From Colius striatus (taxonomy: Eukaryota; Chordata; Aves; Coliiformes; Coliidae): a DNA stretch of 64,000 nucleotides. The notes beneath the pieces are model-generated. The model searched no databases. It was not told where the DNA came from and saw only the letters and a list, made by a program, of their open reading frames with translations. Below, piece by piece: positions 52,801 through 62,700 of this stretch. The DNA lies in assembly GCF_028858725.1 (NCBI RefSeq), contig NC_084765.1, forward strand, positions 12,249,001 to 12,313,000, read 5' to 3'. A program made the position numbers and the translations under genes. How positions within the stretch are numbered: position 1 is the first letter of the stretch; each line of letters opens with the position of its first letter.

Positions 52801-55800
52801 CTTCCTTGGGCTGTCATTCAATATTACTTTAATGAACTGAACTAGCATTTCTACCACCATCTAAAAGAACACTGGGTACTGTGAGAAATATTCTGAAGAT
52901 GTGCAAACTCACTATATTTTTCAATGCAATGAAATATTTTTATTAGTTTTATGTAGACAATAAAATTAGTTAAATACAAAGGCCTGGATTAGGACAAGGA
53001 CTCTGCCATGTTAACTATTATTTAATCACATGCAAAGATTTGATTTCTGGTTCAAAAGGCTTATAATTAAAGGCATTATCTAACTATAAGTAACTCACAG
53101 TTAATATAACTAGTTACTATAAGTAACTTACAGTAACTTATACAGTAACTTACAGCAACTGTAAGTGTAGACTATAAAACTCCAGATTCCTAGAAACTTA
53201 CATTGCCCATAAATTCCCTCTGCCTCCTTGCAGTTTATATATCTAACACTAATGTGTTGATCAGGCTGATTTTACAAAAGGTGAACATACTCTTAGGTGA
53301 AACTGAATGTGTAATGGCTGAGAACGAAGGACCGTGAGAACCTGGTGCTGCTTAAGGACATCATTAAAAGCTCATTGCTACAAGATTTCCTCAGAAAGAA
53401 TAAAGGAAGGAATTAAGCAAAAGATTCTTCTTAGCCCAAATATATCTGCTGTCTGACCCTGGGGAGGGGAAAAGAGAAGGTAAGGTGTGAAATGGAGAGT
53501 TCATAGCAATGAATTAGAGTCTGGGAAAACAGACAAATGGTAAAGAAAGCTAAAATTATCCATAAAGAAGGTGTTCCAGGAAGATTAAGGACAGTAAGAA
53601 ATTACATAATTATTTTGTGCCTGAGGGCATGAGTAGGCTTTAATTGCCATGACAAGCCTCCCTGGGACCTTCTGCCTGCACCTCACCCATGGGCCACGGG
53701 GCTGGCCTGGGTGTGCAGCATACCAGCTGCAGCTCCAAGAGAACCCTGGTGCTACACTGTAGGTACCTCATCTGCTCAATGGACCCCTCCTACATACGCT
53801 GCAGCCTCAGCCCCTAGGCCCTGGCTCCTTTCAACCCTGACTCCACAGCACCCTGGGCTCATGCTGTGCCATCTGTCCGGCCGCTGGGAATCGCATTGGC
53901 CATGGCCAGCTCTGCCAGCAGCGTTGCAGGCCTGTGGGATGTCCTGCAAGGGCACTACCCATGCTGGGGTCACCCTCACCTGTTGCTCAAGGACACTAAG
54001 ATTGTCAAGGACAGAAAATGACAGCTAGTTGTGAAGCAGTAAAAGCAAGTAAATATGCCTTACATGGAACTTCAAAGCAGAGAATGTATTTTTTTTAGCA
54101 ATGTCATCTAAATTTTCTTCTCAAATCTTTCAGTACCAAGAGCCGTAAAAAGGCATCTAAACCTTTTGCTACCTGCTGCTCTCTGATCATTGCTGCTGGG
54201 TGAGGTTATTTTGGAAATGTACTAGCACAGAAAGGACTGATGATAAATCAAAAAGATGGTGAAGAGAGTGTGGCTGAAAGGGAAAATTCAGAATATATGC
54301 TTATTGGAAGTTAAGTATTTTGCCCACATGATACTTGGAGTGCTGCCTGATCTCTCAGTATTAATAGTCTTGTGCACAGAACATTCCTTGCTATCTTCAA
54401 AAAATAAACTACTACCTTTTCATTTCAAGGTCACTGGAAAACAGGGATTGCAAAAAACTGTTTTGATGAACACGCAAATATACGAGTTTTAAATGAATGG
54501 TTAACTGATGTCGCTTTATAAAGCTGACAGCTTGAAACTCATCAGAATGGCCTCTCATCTTTCATGGTAAAGGAGCAGAATGACACATCCAATCTAACAA
54601 TGCAGAGCTATGACTTGTCATCAGAAGACTGTTCAAGACACCACACAACCATTACATCTAGATGTACTGCCAAATGTCAAAAGAGGAAAGTAAGAAAGCA
54701 ATTTTGCCTTTTTATACATGGTTAATCTAAATCTCTAAATTGGAAGTTGCCATGAAAATTACTCTGAGAGTATCTAATTGAAAACATTCTTAATGTCAAG
54801 TCTTTTTTCAAAAAAAAGCACCACAGCTGCAACAAAGTATGGTAATATTAATGAAAGCATATCTGGCACTCTTTCAAATCTCTGCCTTCCTCAGTGCTGT
54901 GAAAAGAGAAAATCGCTCCCCAGTGGAAATTCACTATTTTCACAGAGGCAAAATTATTCTTCTCTCTAAAAATGAGCTTTCATCATTTGCATGAAATGTA
55001 ATTAAATAATGTAATTAAAGTGTTGCAGTAACTAGTGTATCTCTGCATGCTACTTGGCTCCAGGAGTGCTCAGTATGTAACATCCGCCTGCAGCCAGAGA
55101 GGACCAGCAGCAACTACCCTGCAGCTCCCTGCAGAGGTTCAAAAGCAGCCAAGGGCTCCTTTACATAGAAAACTTAGAATCAGCTTAACTAGCAAAACAT
55201 GCTGTTCCACTATAGCAACCTACAAAGTGCTCACCAGCTTGGTGATGTATTCCAGAACGAAAGCGACTGCCTTTTTACTCCATACTCCAATAATTATTCT
55301 GGAATGAAATGAGTTTTTATTCCGGAGTAGAGTTACTCATCGGGGAACCATTGCAGAACAGATAACTGCATCAGAATAAGCTATGGCAGTGTATGAAAGA
55401 AAATATCCCAGCACAGAAAGCCTCGCATCTCAGAATTGCTGAGATGCTATCTCTGACCTACTTAGCTCAAAGTACCATAGAGATATCTCCACACAGGCAT
55501 CCAATTATTTGTTGAAATCAACAAGTACTTTTGTCCTACACAGAATTAGTACAAGCTAAAAGGAGAGTAGAGGAGGGTGATAGGTGGAAAGAAGTGTTCT
55601 TTTTGTAGCATTTCCAGTACAGGAATTGATTTCACAAACATGCACATCCAAGCAATGTAGTTCATTCAGTAGACCATCAACGCCCATCAAAGAGTCATTC
55701 TTAACTTAAAATCAGCAGGCCCATAAGAGAAACAAATGAACGGAAAAGAGCAGAATAGTTCTTTAGAAACAGCCCAGCTGTCTCATGCATCTGACACTCC

Positions 55801-58800
55801 CACATACAAATGTTTTCATTGAAAAGGAAAAAAGTGCTAACCCTGAAGCTGAATACTGTAGTTTAAAATGGCCATCCGAATCTATGTACCATGCAAACAG
55901 TGTAACCTAAGACACTAAGCACATTCCCAGAGGAGACCACACCAAAAAAGGACACTTCTGGAGTTCTGATAGTATTTTCAAATGCAACGGTTCCCAACAA
56001 AGGATTTTACAAGGCAATAAAACACTTTACTAGATAATTAAATTCCCCCAAGTTGGCTTTTGTTAACTGCACGGTTTATTACAAGGACAGCTGTCTCTAG
56101 GGATTAATAAACTCCAGGTTCAATATGAGAAACACTACTACTTGTTGGGTTTTTTTTTGCTTCTCTGAAACATTGTGAAATATTGAAAGAGTTTGAGACA
56201 CAAATTTAGAACAAACTGATTTAAGGAGAGTAAATCAGCAGTATTCCAGTAAATGCTGGAGTTTAATGGTACAGGATGGGTCACTTTTATCCCAAGAGCA
56301 CAGTTAATCTCACTTAAGTCAGAAAGTTCACTCTGGTGCAAACTGTTGCAAAACTAAGCTCAGTTAGTGCAGATATGAAATTTGCTACCATTTATGGGAT
56401 GAGAATGTCTGTGAAAATTAAAACCTTGTTCAACTGACAATAGAGAAGGTTTAGTGTATGATGGCACCTCTGTAACATAAGATACTATTTCTTACAACAG
56501 TTCTGTACCTTTGGTAAGCTATTGACTGAAAGAAGAAAGAGAGAAAATTTCTGTTCTCTCTGACTAAAAAAAAAAGAAAACAAACTAAAATTCTGTGGTA
56601 AATCAAATTCTGGAAAGAAATATAATTTCATCTTAAACATTCTCTTCCTAGACCCTGAGAAAAAGACAGTAAAGAGAGAGAAATATTACTAATGCTTTTA
56701 GTGTACATTAGAAATATATAATTAAAACAATACTGAGAAAAAAAATCATTCTCCATCCGAAATCAGTTATGGTAGCCTACCTGCTTGCAGAAGCAAGACA
56801 AAAGAGATCTATTATTAATGAAATTGAACATTTCATCAATTCCATTTTCAGTTTCTAATCATAAATTCTGTATCTGTAACCACACCAAAAACTCCTACCA
56901 ATTGAAAACCAGGGACAGAGACTCTCAAACCTGCATTTCTCACAGCATAATTACTTAGTCCAGTAAATACCTGCCATCTCCCTGACGAAAGACATGACCA
57001 CCAACTGAAAATGAAATGACAGGGCACACAAAAAGTATAACACACGCAGTATATTTGATAGAGAACTGAATTGAATGAAAATACTGGTTGTTTTGGGGTT
57101 TTTTTCCAGAAGTAGATTCCCATAGGCATTTTGGGGTTTGGACTTTAGATATTACATCTTAAGTACTCTGCCTCCTAGTCACATTCCCAACCTGAAAACA
57201 GCCAACTGCGACCTCATCTAGGTGAACCTGCTTCTGCAGGGGGGTTGGACTAGATGATCTCTAAAGGTCCCTTCCAACCCGAACCATTCTATGATTCTAT
57301 GAACTGCATTCCCAGTACGAGCAGATTTCAGTTCCTGCCCCACAGACTCATCATAGTAAGGGAAGGAAGCCTTTTGTTATTGAAGCTTATGAATCCCTTG
57401 TGAATTAAATTCAATTTAGTGATCTGCAAAACAAGAAAATTTCAAAAATTACTGTTCTCTGTAACTCTTGGAGCTGTTAGCAAGCTGAAACCAGATGTAC
57501 ATGAGACTCAATATCAAACAAGAGTTACCTAAGCTTCCTTCTAGGAAATCCTGAGGAAAATTATGTACCTGCCCTCATCTGAGGGGGCAACAACCATAGG
57601 CCATATAAGCACAACACTAAACAACTGTTTTCCTTAGGATTTCTTTCTGATGATTAAATTCTTTGAAGTCTAAAAATACAGAAATGGAGTTATAATTTTT
57701 TCCCTATGGCTACAATACCTGATGTGGCTCTGTCCCTTCTGGATCTTATCATCTTTAGTAAGAAAACACAGACCACATTTTACAAGCTTGAAATGTTCTC
57801 CTCTATCTACTTGACTGTTTTAATGAATCCTGCAGAGACACGATATCTTTGAGATCATTATATTCAAACTTTGCTGAAATTTGTAAGCAGAAATCAAACG
57901 TGTCATTAACATTGTCATCAGGCTTAAACAAAATTATATACAGAGGAATATGCAGAGCAGAACAGCATAAGCTTTACTTCAGCAGGAACCAAGGCTGAAA
58001 ACACATATTCATGGCAGAAGGGACAAGCCACTCTCCCTTCCCACAGCACTGAAATGGCAGCTAGTTACCTTGCTCCCTCCTGTTAGGCTGCTGCAAGCAC
58101 TGATGGCTTTATCCCCAAACACAACTGAAGGATATCAACTATTTACTAAAAAACCCTAAAATGACAACCTTTGTTCTCATTAGTATAAATTTAGCATCAT
58201 ACTACAACTTGCAGCAAACATACATGCAACAGGTAACATTCATGTACCATGATATATGGTGCTGCTGTTGCTGTTAAGATACGACTCAACCAGCGGTGCT
58301 TGTTCTTCCGAATGCTTCATTCTGCGCGTCCTTGTGCGACTGTCCACATTGGACTGAACCATTAACGGCTCCTGGCGCTTTTTCTTCTGCTTCTGTTCTA
58401 GCAGTGCTCGCTGAGGAAAGTACAAAGAAATGCATCTGTTACTGGACTCCAAATCTATGATGAAAACCAGTGAATATCTTTACACCTTCTCCAGTTTTCC
58501 AGTGGCGGCAGTTGGCAACCCACAATCAACCCACCGCTAAAACACCTGCTGAAAGCAGCAAATAATTAAAATAGATCTTTCTGAGCAGTCTACCAGCTGT
58601 CAGAGCTTGCTTGGAAATAACCCCTGGGAAAACAACAGTGTGAGAGTATTGGCTGTGCAGCAATGGGAGGGTAAGCAAGGGCATGAGGCAGAGATGTCAA
58701 TTTATGTTTCTGTAAATTAAATGCAGGTAATCAAGCGATAATGCTGGACGTGAGCCTAATTTAACAACTATCAAAGATGAACTTTAATTAAACACTTCAA

Positions 58801-59787
58801 TTTCTCAGTTAGACCTGCTGAAAAACAAAACCTTCAACATCCAATGGCACTGTAGGCATCTCTCTTTCTGAGCTGTCTTCCACGACACCAGAGAATCCAA
58901 CTGTTACTTTTACTTACCCATTACTTTATCATTTCCCTGCTACTGTGCAGTGACTTTTTGCTTTTAGAATGTAGATGAACTAAAACTGAACAATGAAGAG
59001 TGGAGTCTTTCAGCTCCACAAGTTGTGTGGAACACTTCAACATGACTTCAAAACAATAAGCATCTAGTACAGGATTATGGCATCAAAAGAAAGTATTTGA
59101 ATTTGAAATGAGATGTGGCCAACATGCAAACTGATAAAAAAATGGGAAAAGAAGTGTACAGAAAAACATAAACTCATAAGGTTTAATGATGAATCTAAAG
59201 TTTCGTGAAAAGAGGACCACAGGAAAATCAAAGAAAAAGGGGAAATCTCAAGTCCCATCAAAACTTTATGGCAAAATTCCCTGAGATTTCATGGGAGAGA
59301 TTCTGAATCACTTCCTTGTAAAAGTAATGTAGGAATAGATCAGCAAAATAGGCAACATACCACATAGTGCCACCTGCAAACAGTCACTTGAAACAAAAAG
59401 AAAAAGATGGAAAAACTGTGGTAGAGCTCTGTTGCTAGGCACGTCTGCCAGAACTGCTTGTCCTTTCTGGTCTTCCAAAAGGATAACAAATACATTGTAA
59501 ATCAGCTTAAAATAAGTCCAAGGCACTGGAAATAAGAATCACTCAAACCACAATCGTAAGAAAAACTGTAACATAAGTTAGATTTCTAAGTAAGCTGTAA
59601 CCTTCACAGTCCTCTCTTTTGCATTCCCTAATCAGAGGATGCGATTTTCTATCAATTACCAGCTACGTGTCAGTGATTTCATTACTCCAAGATCTAGACT
59701 TCAGAGAATAAGAAGGTCCCTCTACAAAATCTTACCTGCCTGTCAAGTTTCTGCTGACGCAGGCTGCTCCCCTCATCATCCAGAACA
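22717..59787 (-). CDS. TUB: TUB (tubby), twelve coding exons; start exon off window
   Basis: Tubby binds PI(4,5)P2 at the plasma membrane through its C-terminal tubby domain, helps traffic receptors into neuronal primary cilia with the IFT-A complex, and can move to the nucleus after Gq signalling; loss in mice causes obesity and sensory degeneration. The joined visible frame is 511 residues. The N-terminal part has [16 protein letters not shown] and [15 protein letters not shown], a Lys-rich stretch ([11 protein letters not shown]), and an acidic and Ser-rich run ([18 protein letters not shown]). The tubby domain starts near [10 protein letters not shown]. It carries the basic RKRKKSK, GKLR (by my count equal to the mouse phosphoinositide-binding Lys330 and Arg332), and both family signatures, [14 protein letters not shown] and [16 protein letters not shown]. 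The terminus KLACE separates it from some TULPs only weakly, but the N-terminal exons are TUB-specific. All junctions are GT-AG and phase-consistent. It is convergent with RIC3, as in mammals. Confidence 0.96.
22851..24183 (-). other. TUB: TUB last intron
   Basis: This 1.3-kb GT-AG intron has donor gtaagt and acceptor ttcttgcag. No repeat family or exon is recognised in it. ORFs on both strands (for example 23288-23608) are not protein-like. Confidence 0.9.
24184..24355 (-). CDS. TUB: TUB exon with first tubby signature
   Basis: This 172-nt exon reads [51 protein letters not shown] and IIHDND, ending with one base (C) of the next codon. The block [14 protein letters not shown] fits the first tubby family signature. 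Donor gatc|gtaagt and acceptor cctgcag... are on the - strand. Confidence 0.97.
24356..24759 (-). other. TUB: short TUB intron
   Basis: This is a 404-bp GT-AG intron, AT-rich, with nothing else recognised. Confidence 0.95.
24760..24858 (-). CDS. TUB: TUB exon, 33 codons
   Basis: This exon is exactly 99 nt in phase 0 at both ends. It reads [20 protein letters not shown] and [13 protein letters not shown]. The Asp in NMDHERV stands where I remember Val in mammals. Both splice sites are good (donor gtaagt, acceptor ttttttag). Confidence 0.97.
24859..30176 (-). other. TUB: 5.3-kb TUB intron
   Basis: This is mostly AT-rich unique sequence. It contains one long CR1 fragment at 27551-28079, antisense to TUB, and a short (TG)n tract near 29151-29163. 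The 176-aa open frame on - at 27529-28059 is the reverse of that CR1 and is not a gene. Confidence 0.9.
27551..28079 (+). mobile_element. CR1 LINE fragment, about 530 bp
   Basis: This is the longest CR1 copy here. It runs from ctcgaggctggtgaggctac through tggagtgtgtccagagatgg, gcagctgagggagctggagg, aactttttccctgagagggt and catccctggagatattgaaa to the tail ggactcgatgaccttaaagg, cttttccaaccaaaattatt, ctgattct. It covers the end of the reverse-transcriptase region's 3' flank and the 3' UTR. Numerous substitutions and small gaps show age. It is truncated at its 5' end, as is usual. Confidence 0.95.
30177..30291 (-). CDS. TUB: TUB exon, tubby-domain barrel strands
   Basis: This 115-nt exon completes a split Arg codon with A and reads [38 protein letters not shown]. 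Compared with the mammalian form I remember, the loop between NP and LRQELAA looks one residue shorter. Donor is TAT|gtaagt. Confidence 0.97.
30292..31309 (-). other. TUB: TUB intron, 1.0 kb
   Basis: This is an AT-rich GT-AG intron. The acceptor is preceded by gatag and the donor is gtaaac. No repeat or RNA gene was recognised. Confidence 0.93.
31310..31422 (-). CDS. TUB: TUB exon with basic and phosphoinositide-binding residues
   Basis: This 113-nt exon reads [37 protein letters not shown] and two bases of an Arg codon. The RKRKKSK cluster is a likely nuclear-localisation or membrane-facing patch. The Lys and Arg of GKLR correspond, counting back from the C terminus, to the PI(4,5)P2-binding pair known in mouse tubby (Lys330, Arg332). 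Both are intact. Confidence 0.97.
31423..31999 (-). other. TUB: TUB intron with weak donor
   Basis: This 577-bp intron has donor AAG|gtcata, which departs from the consensus at +3, +5 and +6, and a good acceptor (cctgcttag). A run of T near 31950 follows a short TA repeat. Reading into the intron meets TAA after three codons. Confidence 0.93.
32000..32191 (-). CDS. TUB: TUB exon opening the tubby domain
   Basis: This 192-nt phase-0 exon has 64 codons: [74 protein letters not shown] marks the start of the tubby domain. [20 protein letters not shown] is the strongly conserved first strand region. Confidence 0.97.
32192..33051 (-). other. TUB: TUB intron with perfect hairpin
   Basis: This is an 860-bp GT-AG intron. 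It contains a GC-richer stretch at 32330-32480 with no recognised family and the inverted repeat at 32801-32831. Confidence 0.92.
32801..32831. repeat. 11-bp perfect inverted repeat, 9-nt loop
   Basis: AGAAAGGTAAA (32801-32811) and TTTACCTTTCT (32821-32831) are exact reverse complements around tatttactg. It is intronic, 220 bp below the donor of the acidic exon. Because both arms contain GGTAAA or TTTACC, either strand shows a cryptic donor-like GGTAAA. Confidence 0.9.
33052..33173 (-). CDS. TUB: TUB exon, acidic and serine-rich
   Basis: This 122-nt exon opens with GC, completing Gly, and reads [40 protein letters not shown]. The acidic run followed by a serine block is in the N-terminal region to which transcription-activating ability has been ascribed. 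[14 protein letters not shown] is a conserved TUB marker. Confidence 0.96.
33174..34072 (-). other. TUB: TUB intron, 0.9 kb
   Basis: This is a GT-AG intron with donor gtaagt and acceptor ctcctcag. No repeat family or additional exon was recognised. Confidence 0.93.
34073..34144 (-). CDS. TUB: TUB 72-nt cassette-type exon, Ser/Thr-rich
   Basis: The exon has acceptor ttcctttcccag, donor CCTG|gtaagt, and length 72. It starts with two bases of a codon and ends with one, so it can be included or skipped without a frameshift. It encodes [20 protein letters not shown] and DHVPG (the first and last codons are split). When skipped, the neighbouring exons join as [11 protein letters not shown], the junction I remember for the main mammalian form. 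The open frame and both strong splice sites support a real exon; whether it is constitutive in this species is unknown. Confidence 0.8.
34145..37691 (-). other. TUB: TUB intron, 3.5 kb
   Basis: This is an AT-rich intron with A-runs (34829-34841) and a CA/A-rich patch near 36450-36490. No CR1, LTR or RNA gene was recognised. Short ORFs on both strands are random in character. Confidence 0.9.
37692..37859 (-). CDS. TUB: TUB exon, N-terminal region
   Basis: This 168-nt exon is phase-1 at both ends. It reads [64 protein letters not shown] and QDLRxxMQ are TUB markers. The middle, rich in Gln and acidic residues, is less conserved and probably disordered. Confidence 0.95.
38205..38332 (+). mobile_element. 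diverged CR1 3' end
   Basis: It reads atcctccaagatgctcaaat, then cctaactgggtacggacctg, ggcaagctgctttgggcagg, and later ccttgcagcctcagctatgc, tgtgattctgtg. This follows the order of an older CR1 subfamily 3' end in sense orientation. Its tail is of the GATTCTGTG type, unlike the ATTCTATG tails of the younger copies here. Confidence 0.8.
42798..42876 (-). mobile_element. old CR1 remnant, antisense
   Basis: The string gaggacgtctggaggtgatt, then tagtccaaacttcc and caccagatcaggtcac resembles the reverse of a CR1 3' end (ctggaggtcatctagtccaa type). It is short and diverged, so the call is tentative. Confidence 0.6.
43617..43670 (+). repeat. A/C-rich low-complexity tract
   Basis: The tract is made of AAAAC- and ACCA-like units (acaaccaaccaaccaaacaa). 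A second A-rich tract, with runs of eight and thirteen A, is at 43857-43905. On the TUB strand both are T/G-rich. Confidence 0.8.
46060..46520 (-). mobile_element. CR1 LINE fragment, antisense, with inverted tip
   Basis: From about 46093 the sequence is the reverse of a CR1: caaccaccaacctcacactc, ctccagggatggggactcca, aaaaagttcttcctaatctc, ggccatttcctcttgtgcaa, ctctggacacgctccagccc, caatgtcttcc. The first 30 bp (aaaggtcttttccaacaaaa, tggattc) read instead like a CR1 3' end in sense orientation. The tip is therefore inverted relative to the body or belongs to a second copy. Confidence 0.9.
48193..48327 (-). CDS. TUB: TUB exon, Lys/Ala-rich
   Basis: This 135-nt exon opens with TG, completing Val, and reads [44 protein letters not shown]. 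The KEKKGKHK end is a conserved TUB marker and a candidate nuclear-localisation stretch. The acceptor region (gaatctcccaagcag) has a poor local pyrimidine tract; a long pyrimidine-rich stretch lies 28-86 nt further upstream. Confidence 0.95.
48355..48413 (+). repeat. purine-rich (GA) low-complexity tract
   Basis: On + it reads like aaaaagaaaaaacagagaga, then gacaagagagaaataaaaga and gagataagagagga. On the TUB strand it is a C/T-rich stretch directly upstream of the exon ending at 48327. Confidence 0.85.
53089..53160 (+). repeat. degenerate AGTAACTTA-type repeat tract
   Basis: The unit agtaact(t/c)a recurs irregularly: taagtaactcacagttaata, then tataagtaacttacagtaac, ttatacagtaacttacagca. Some units face each other, so short hairpins are possible. 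Confidence 0.75.
53655..53995. other. GC-rich block, possible unclassified repeat
   Basis: It is sharply richer in G and C than the AT-rich intron around it, with CpGs (tccggccgctgg). It begins after ttaattgccatgacaagcct and contains ggccacggggctggcctggg and aaggacactaag. It has a 105-codon open frame on + and a 67-codon frame on -, neither recognised. Abrupt edges suggest an insertion, but I found no clear terminal repeats or target duplication. Confidence 0.4.
57215..57302 (+). mobile_element. short CR1 3' end, little diverged
   Basis: It reads catctaggtgaacctgcttc, tgcaggggggttggactaga, tgatctctaaaggtcccttc, and caacccgaaccattctatga, tctatga. It is close to the reverse complement of the copies at 9650 and 14425, so it belongs to the same subfamily. 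It is truncated to about 90 bp. Confidence 0.93.
58248..58410 (-). CDS. TUB: TUB exon, basic N-terminal region
   Basis: This 163-nt exon reads [54 protein letters not shown] and one base (G). [19 protein letters not shown] and [12 protein letters not shown] are near-invariant in TUB. The KKKRQEP cluster lies in the region reported for nuclear localisation and IFT-A binding in the TUB/TULP3 N terminus. Donor is CATG|gtacat and acceptor tttcctcag. Confidence 0.97.
58411..59735 (-). other. TUB: TUB intron, 1.3 kb
   Basis: This is a GT-AG intron with donor gtaaga and acceptor ctttcctcag. It is AT-rich and no repeat family or exon was recognised. Confidence 0.93.
59736..59787 (-). CDS. TUB: TUB second coding exon (first in window)
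   Basis: This 52-nt exon is one base (T) plus 17 codons: [17 protein letters not shown]. It is the exon common to the alternative tubby N termini known in mammals. The leading T must be completed by an upstream exon, so the start codon lies beyond 64000 or in an unrecognised exon. Acceptor is gtctttgcag, donor CAG|gtaaga. The IFT-A-binding helix described in TULP3 falls in this and the following exon. Confidence 0.95.
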
Positions 59788-62700
59788 CTGCAAAGACAAA
59801 GAGTACGTAACTGGAACAAATACATCACTCAAAACAACATCTAACAGCAATCACTAGAGCAAACTCTCACTGGAGTTTTCCATAGAAAACTTTCACTGTG
59901 TTCCATGGAAATCTGCCTACTCTCACCTGCAAAAGTTATGGCTAGAGAATTTAAAAGCAGTCCATGAAAAACTGAACACCTCTGGCTCACATAAACTTCA
60001 ATAAAAGTATATATTCAGTCACTTCACAAAGAAATGTGAAATCCACAGTCCACAGCTTGTTTTCTCCTCCACTGTCTTCTAAGACAAAATGTTAATGTAT
60101 ACAGTAATACTTGACTGAAAATTTGTGTATAAAGCATATAAAAAGTGAGGAATGCAAGAGAGTTGCTTATCAACTCAGCAATATTTAAAATTACATTAGA
60201 TGACTGTCTCAAAGTTATGTTAGATAATTATGTTAAATAACTGTCTAATATTTTGCAAACTGGGAATCAGAACTTGTTTCTGATTATTTGAAAAGTCACA
60301 TTTATTGCCATGCACTTCGACTTCTAGAGACTGGCAAGACAAACGGTATTGCATACTGTCATATTTCTTGCTGCTAATTGTTGATAGTTGGGAGATTAGC
60401 TCGTGCACACTCAGTCATTGTCATTAATTAGATGTTAAAAACTAACGGCATTGAAATCAGGAAACTATTTTTGTGAAGTATTTTATCAAACTACTGACTG
60501 CACTTTATTTTTGTGGAGAACAAAGGTCTCTGTCATAGGAACTTTATGGTTAAACATTGAACACAAATAATTACATCTTTTAAACTGTAATATGTCATCT
60601 ACAAGCAAAATAGTGCTATAGAAATCTTACAAGTAGAATTAATTTTATCCTACCACATAAAAGATTATAAAATATTAGCTTCTTTGTTATTATCACTCTT
60701 AAGTATCAAATGAAAAACAAAATGGAAAAAATCCAAGACAAATAAACCTAGATTCTGACCTACATACAATAAAATTGTATTGTAATGGAAATTTCATTAA
60801 AAATGGGACTTCCCAAGTATTAATGTATTCTCTTTAGGAGACAGTAACGTTGCAGTAGAGTTAAACGAGGCTGATAACAAAGGCATGCAGAATGCCACCT
60901 TTCCTACACCAGCATTATCAAAGACCTGTAATTAAGCATTATTGGTAGCTTCAGCCTTTTACAATTTATACTCACATTGTTACAAAAGTTCTGATAAATG
61001 AAACTATGCTGTACAACTACCTCTGGTATGGAATTATACAGTATCTTGTAGAGGTAATAGAGGTAATTTTGTAGACTTGTAGTCCACAAAAAAATTAATG
61101 AAAAACCTCCTCAAACTCACAAAAACGTTCTGCTTTACATCAAGCATTCTTCATTTCATAGATTACAGAAACAACTTATTTAAACTTATTTTAACTTATT
61201 TATTCCTCTAGGTATCCAATATTGGGTTTTTTTAATTCAAGGGTCCTTCACAACTGCAATACATATTAGTTGCACCATCAGAAAGTAAAACTACCCCAAC
61301 AGATATCTTTGGCCTAACAATCAAGTAAAAGATGCCTAAGTATAAAGTTTCAAGCTTAATGGTCTGAACAAATCCTTCTCATTTAAGACAATGCTTAAAA
61401 AAAGCCAAAACCATGTAATGATGTCAATACAGACCATAAGAACTGCAGAGGCAGCATTGCATATAACAGCTGCAGTTCCCAGAGAGGTCAAGTGCCAATA
61501 TTGCTCCACTCCACTAATCATTTGCAGAGCTAAGGAGAAAACTCTGATCTCTTCTTCTCTCTCATCTTCTGCTTTATAAATCAAACTATGCTGACTCCCT
61601 CTGATATGTTAAATTAGCTATATATACACTTTTCAGACATCCCCACAAACTACCAGTTCAGAAATTACCGTTATGTGAATATGATGGTTTTCAGTACTAA
61701 GATATATTGGCTATATTTCTAAATTCTATATCACAGACAAGGTGTCTAAGTGCTATGGATGACTCTATAGCTTCCTCTGCTTTCCCATCACATTGTTTCC
61801 TGGGAACACACAACACGGAACAAGAGAGCAGGGAAATGTTCTAAACCTTACTCATGACTCCCTGGGAAGCCACAAGAAGCTAAATTCAGGTTCAGCTAAA
61901 CAAGCACAGTTCCCTCAGGTCTCTGTACAGTAAACATGACAGTTTGAGTAACACCACTGCAAACACCAGTGATAGGAAGGGTGTGAATTGCATTGATACA
62001 GCATTCCACAAATGCAAAACAACTATCAGACACACCAGAGGACCGACAAGAATCTGAAACTCCATCCAAAAGCTATGGATGTCGCAACACTAAAACATCT
62101 CTCCATATTGCCCTTCCGCTGCAAGACATTGTTTTTAAGGTCTCTGAATTTATGCAATCAAAGCTGACAAGTTCATCTGGAACTTTCACATCCATCACTC
62201 TCTCACTTTGCATTCTATAAAGCTCTGGGTAGTTTGCCACAACCCTTCTGTAAATATTCATTAATGACAAGCCTTGCATTTTAGTTAGAACATTCAATAA
62301 CTAAAATAAAACTCCAGCTTTCTTCACTGATACCAAGGTTCAGTAGAATGCAGTTACTTCAACAATTCTCTCCCCCTCCAGATTACTGGACTGGTATGAC
62401 TAGACAACGACACCACTCTTCCGAATCATTCACAATGTTAGGAAGGCCTCATTACCACCATCTCTATTTTAACAGTTACTCAAGGCCAGTATCACTGAAA
62501 AGCTGTAGTTCTGTCCTTTCCTGAAGCCTAAACAATGCTAATGGAAGTCCAAATAAAAAGCAGATCCAATTTAGCCTATATATTATTTTGCTATAATAGC
62601 AGAGCACTGTGTCCTTTGTTAATGTTTTCTACAGAACTAGTGGACCTCACAGTTGCTGATTAGCAGCCAATACTTCACATTCTCTGACTCTTCAATGGAA

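Larger units (their letters stand above)
48328..58247 (-). other. TUB: TUB intron, 9.9 kb
   Basis: This AT-rich intron contains a purine-rich tract at 48355-48413, a repeat-like stretch at 53089-53160, a GC-rich block at 53655-53995, an inverted motif around 55283-55333, and a young-looking CR1 tip at 57215-57302. No nested gene or RNA gene was recognised. Confidence 0.9.

Noticed and set aside
53711..54028. 105-codon open frame on + in the GC-rich block
   Set aside because: High GC lowers stop frequency; the opposite strand is open too and the product is not recognisable.
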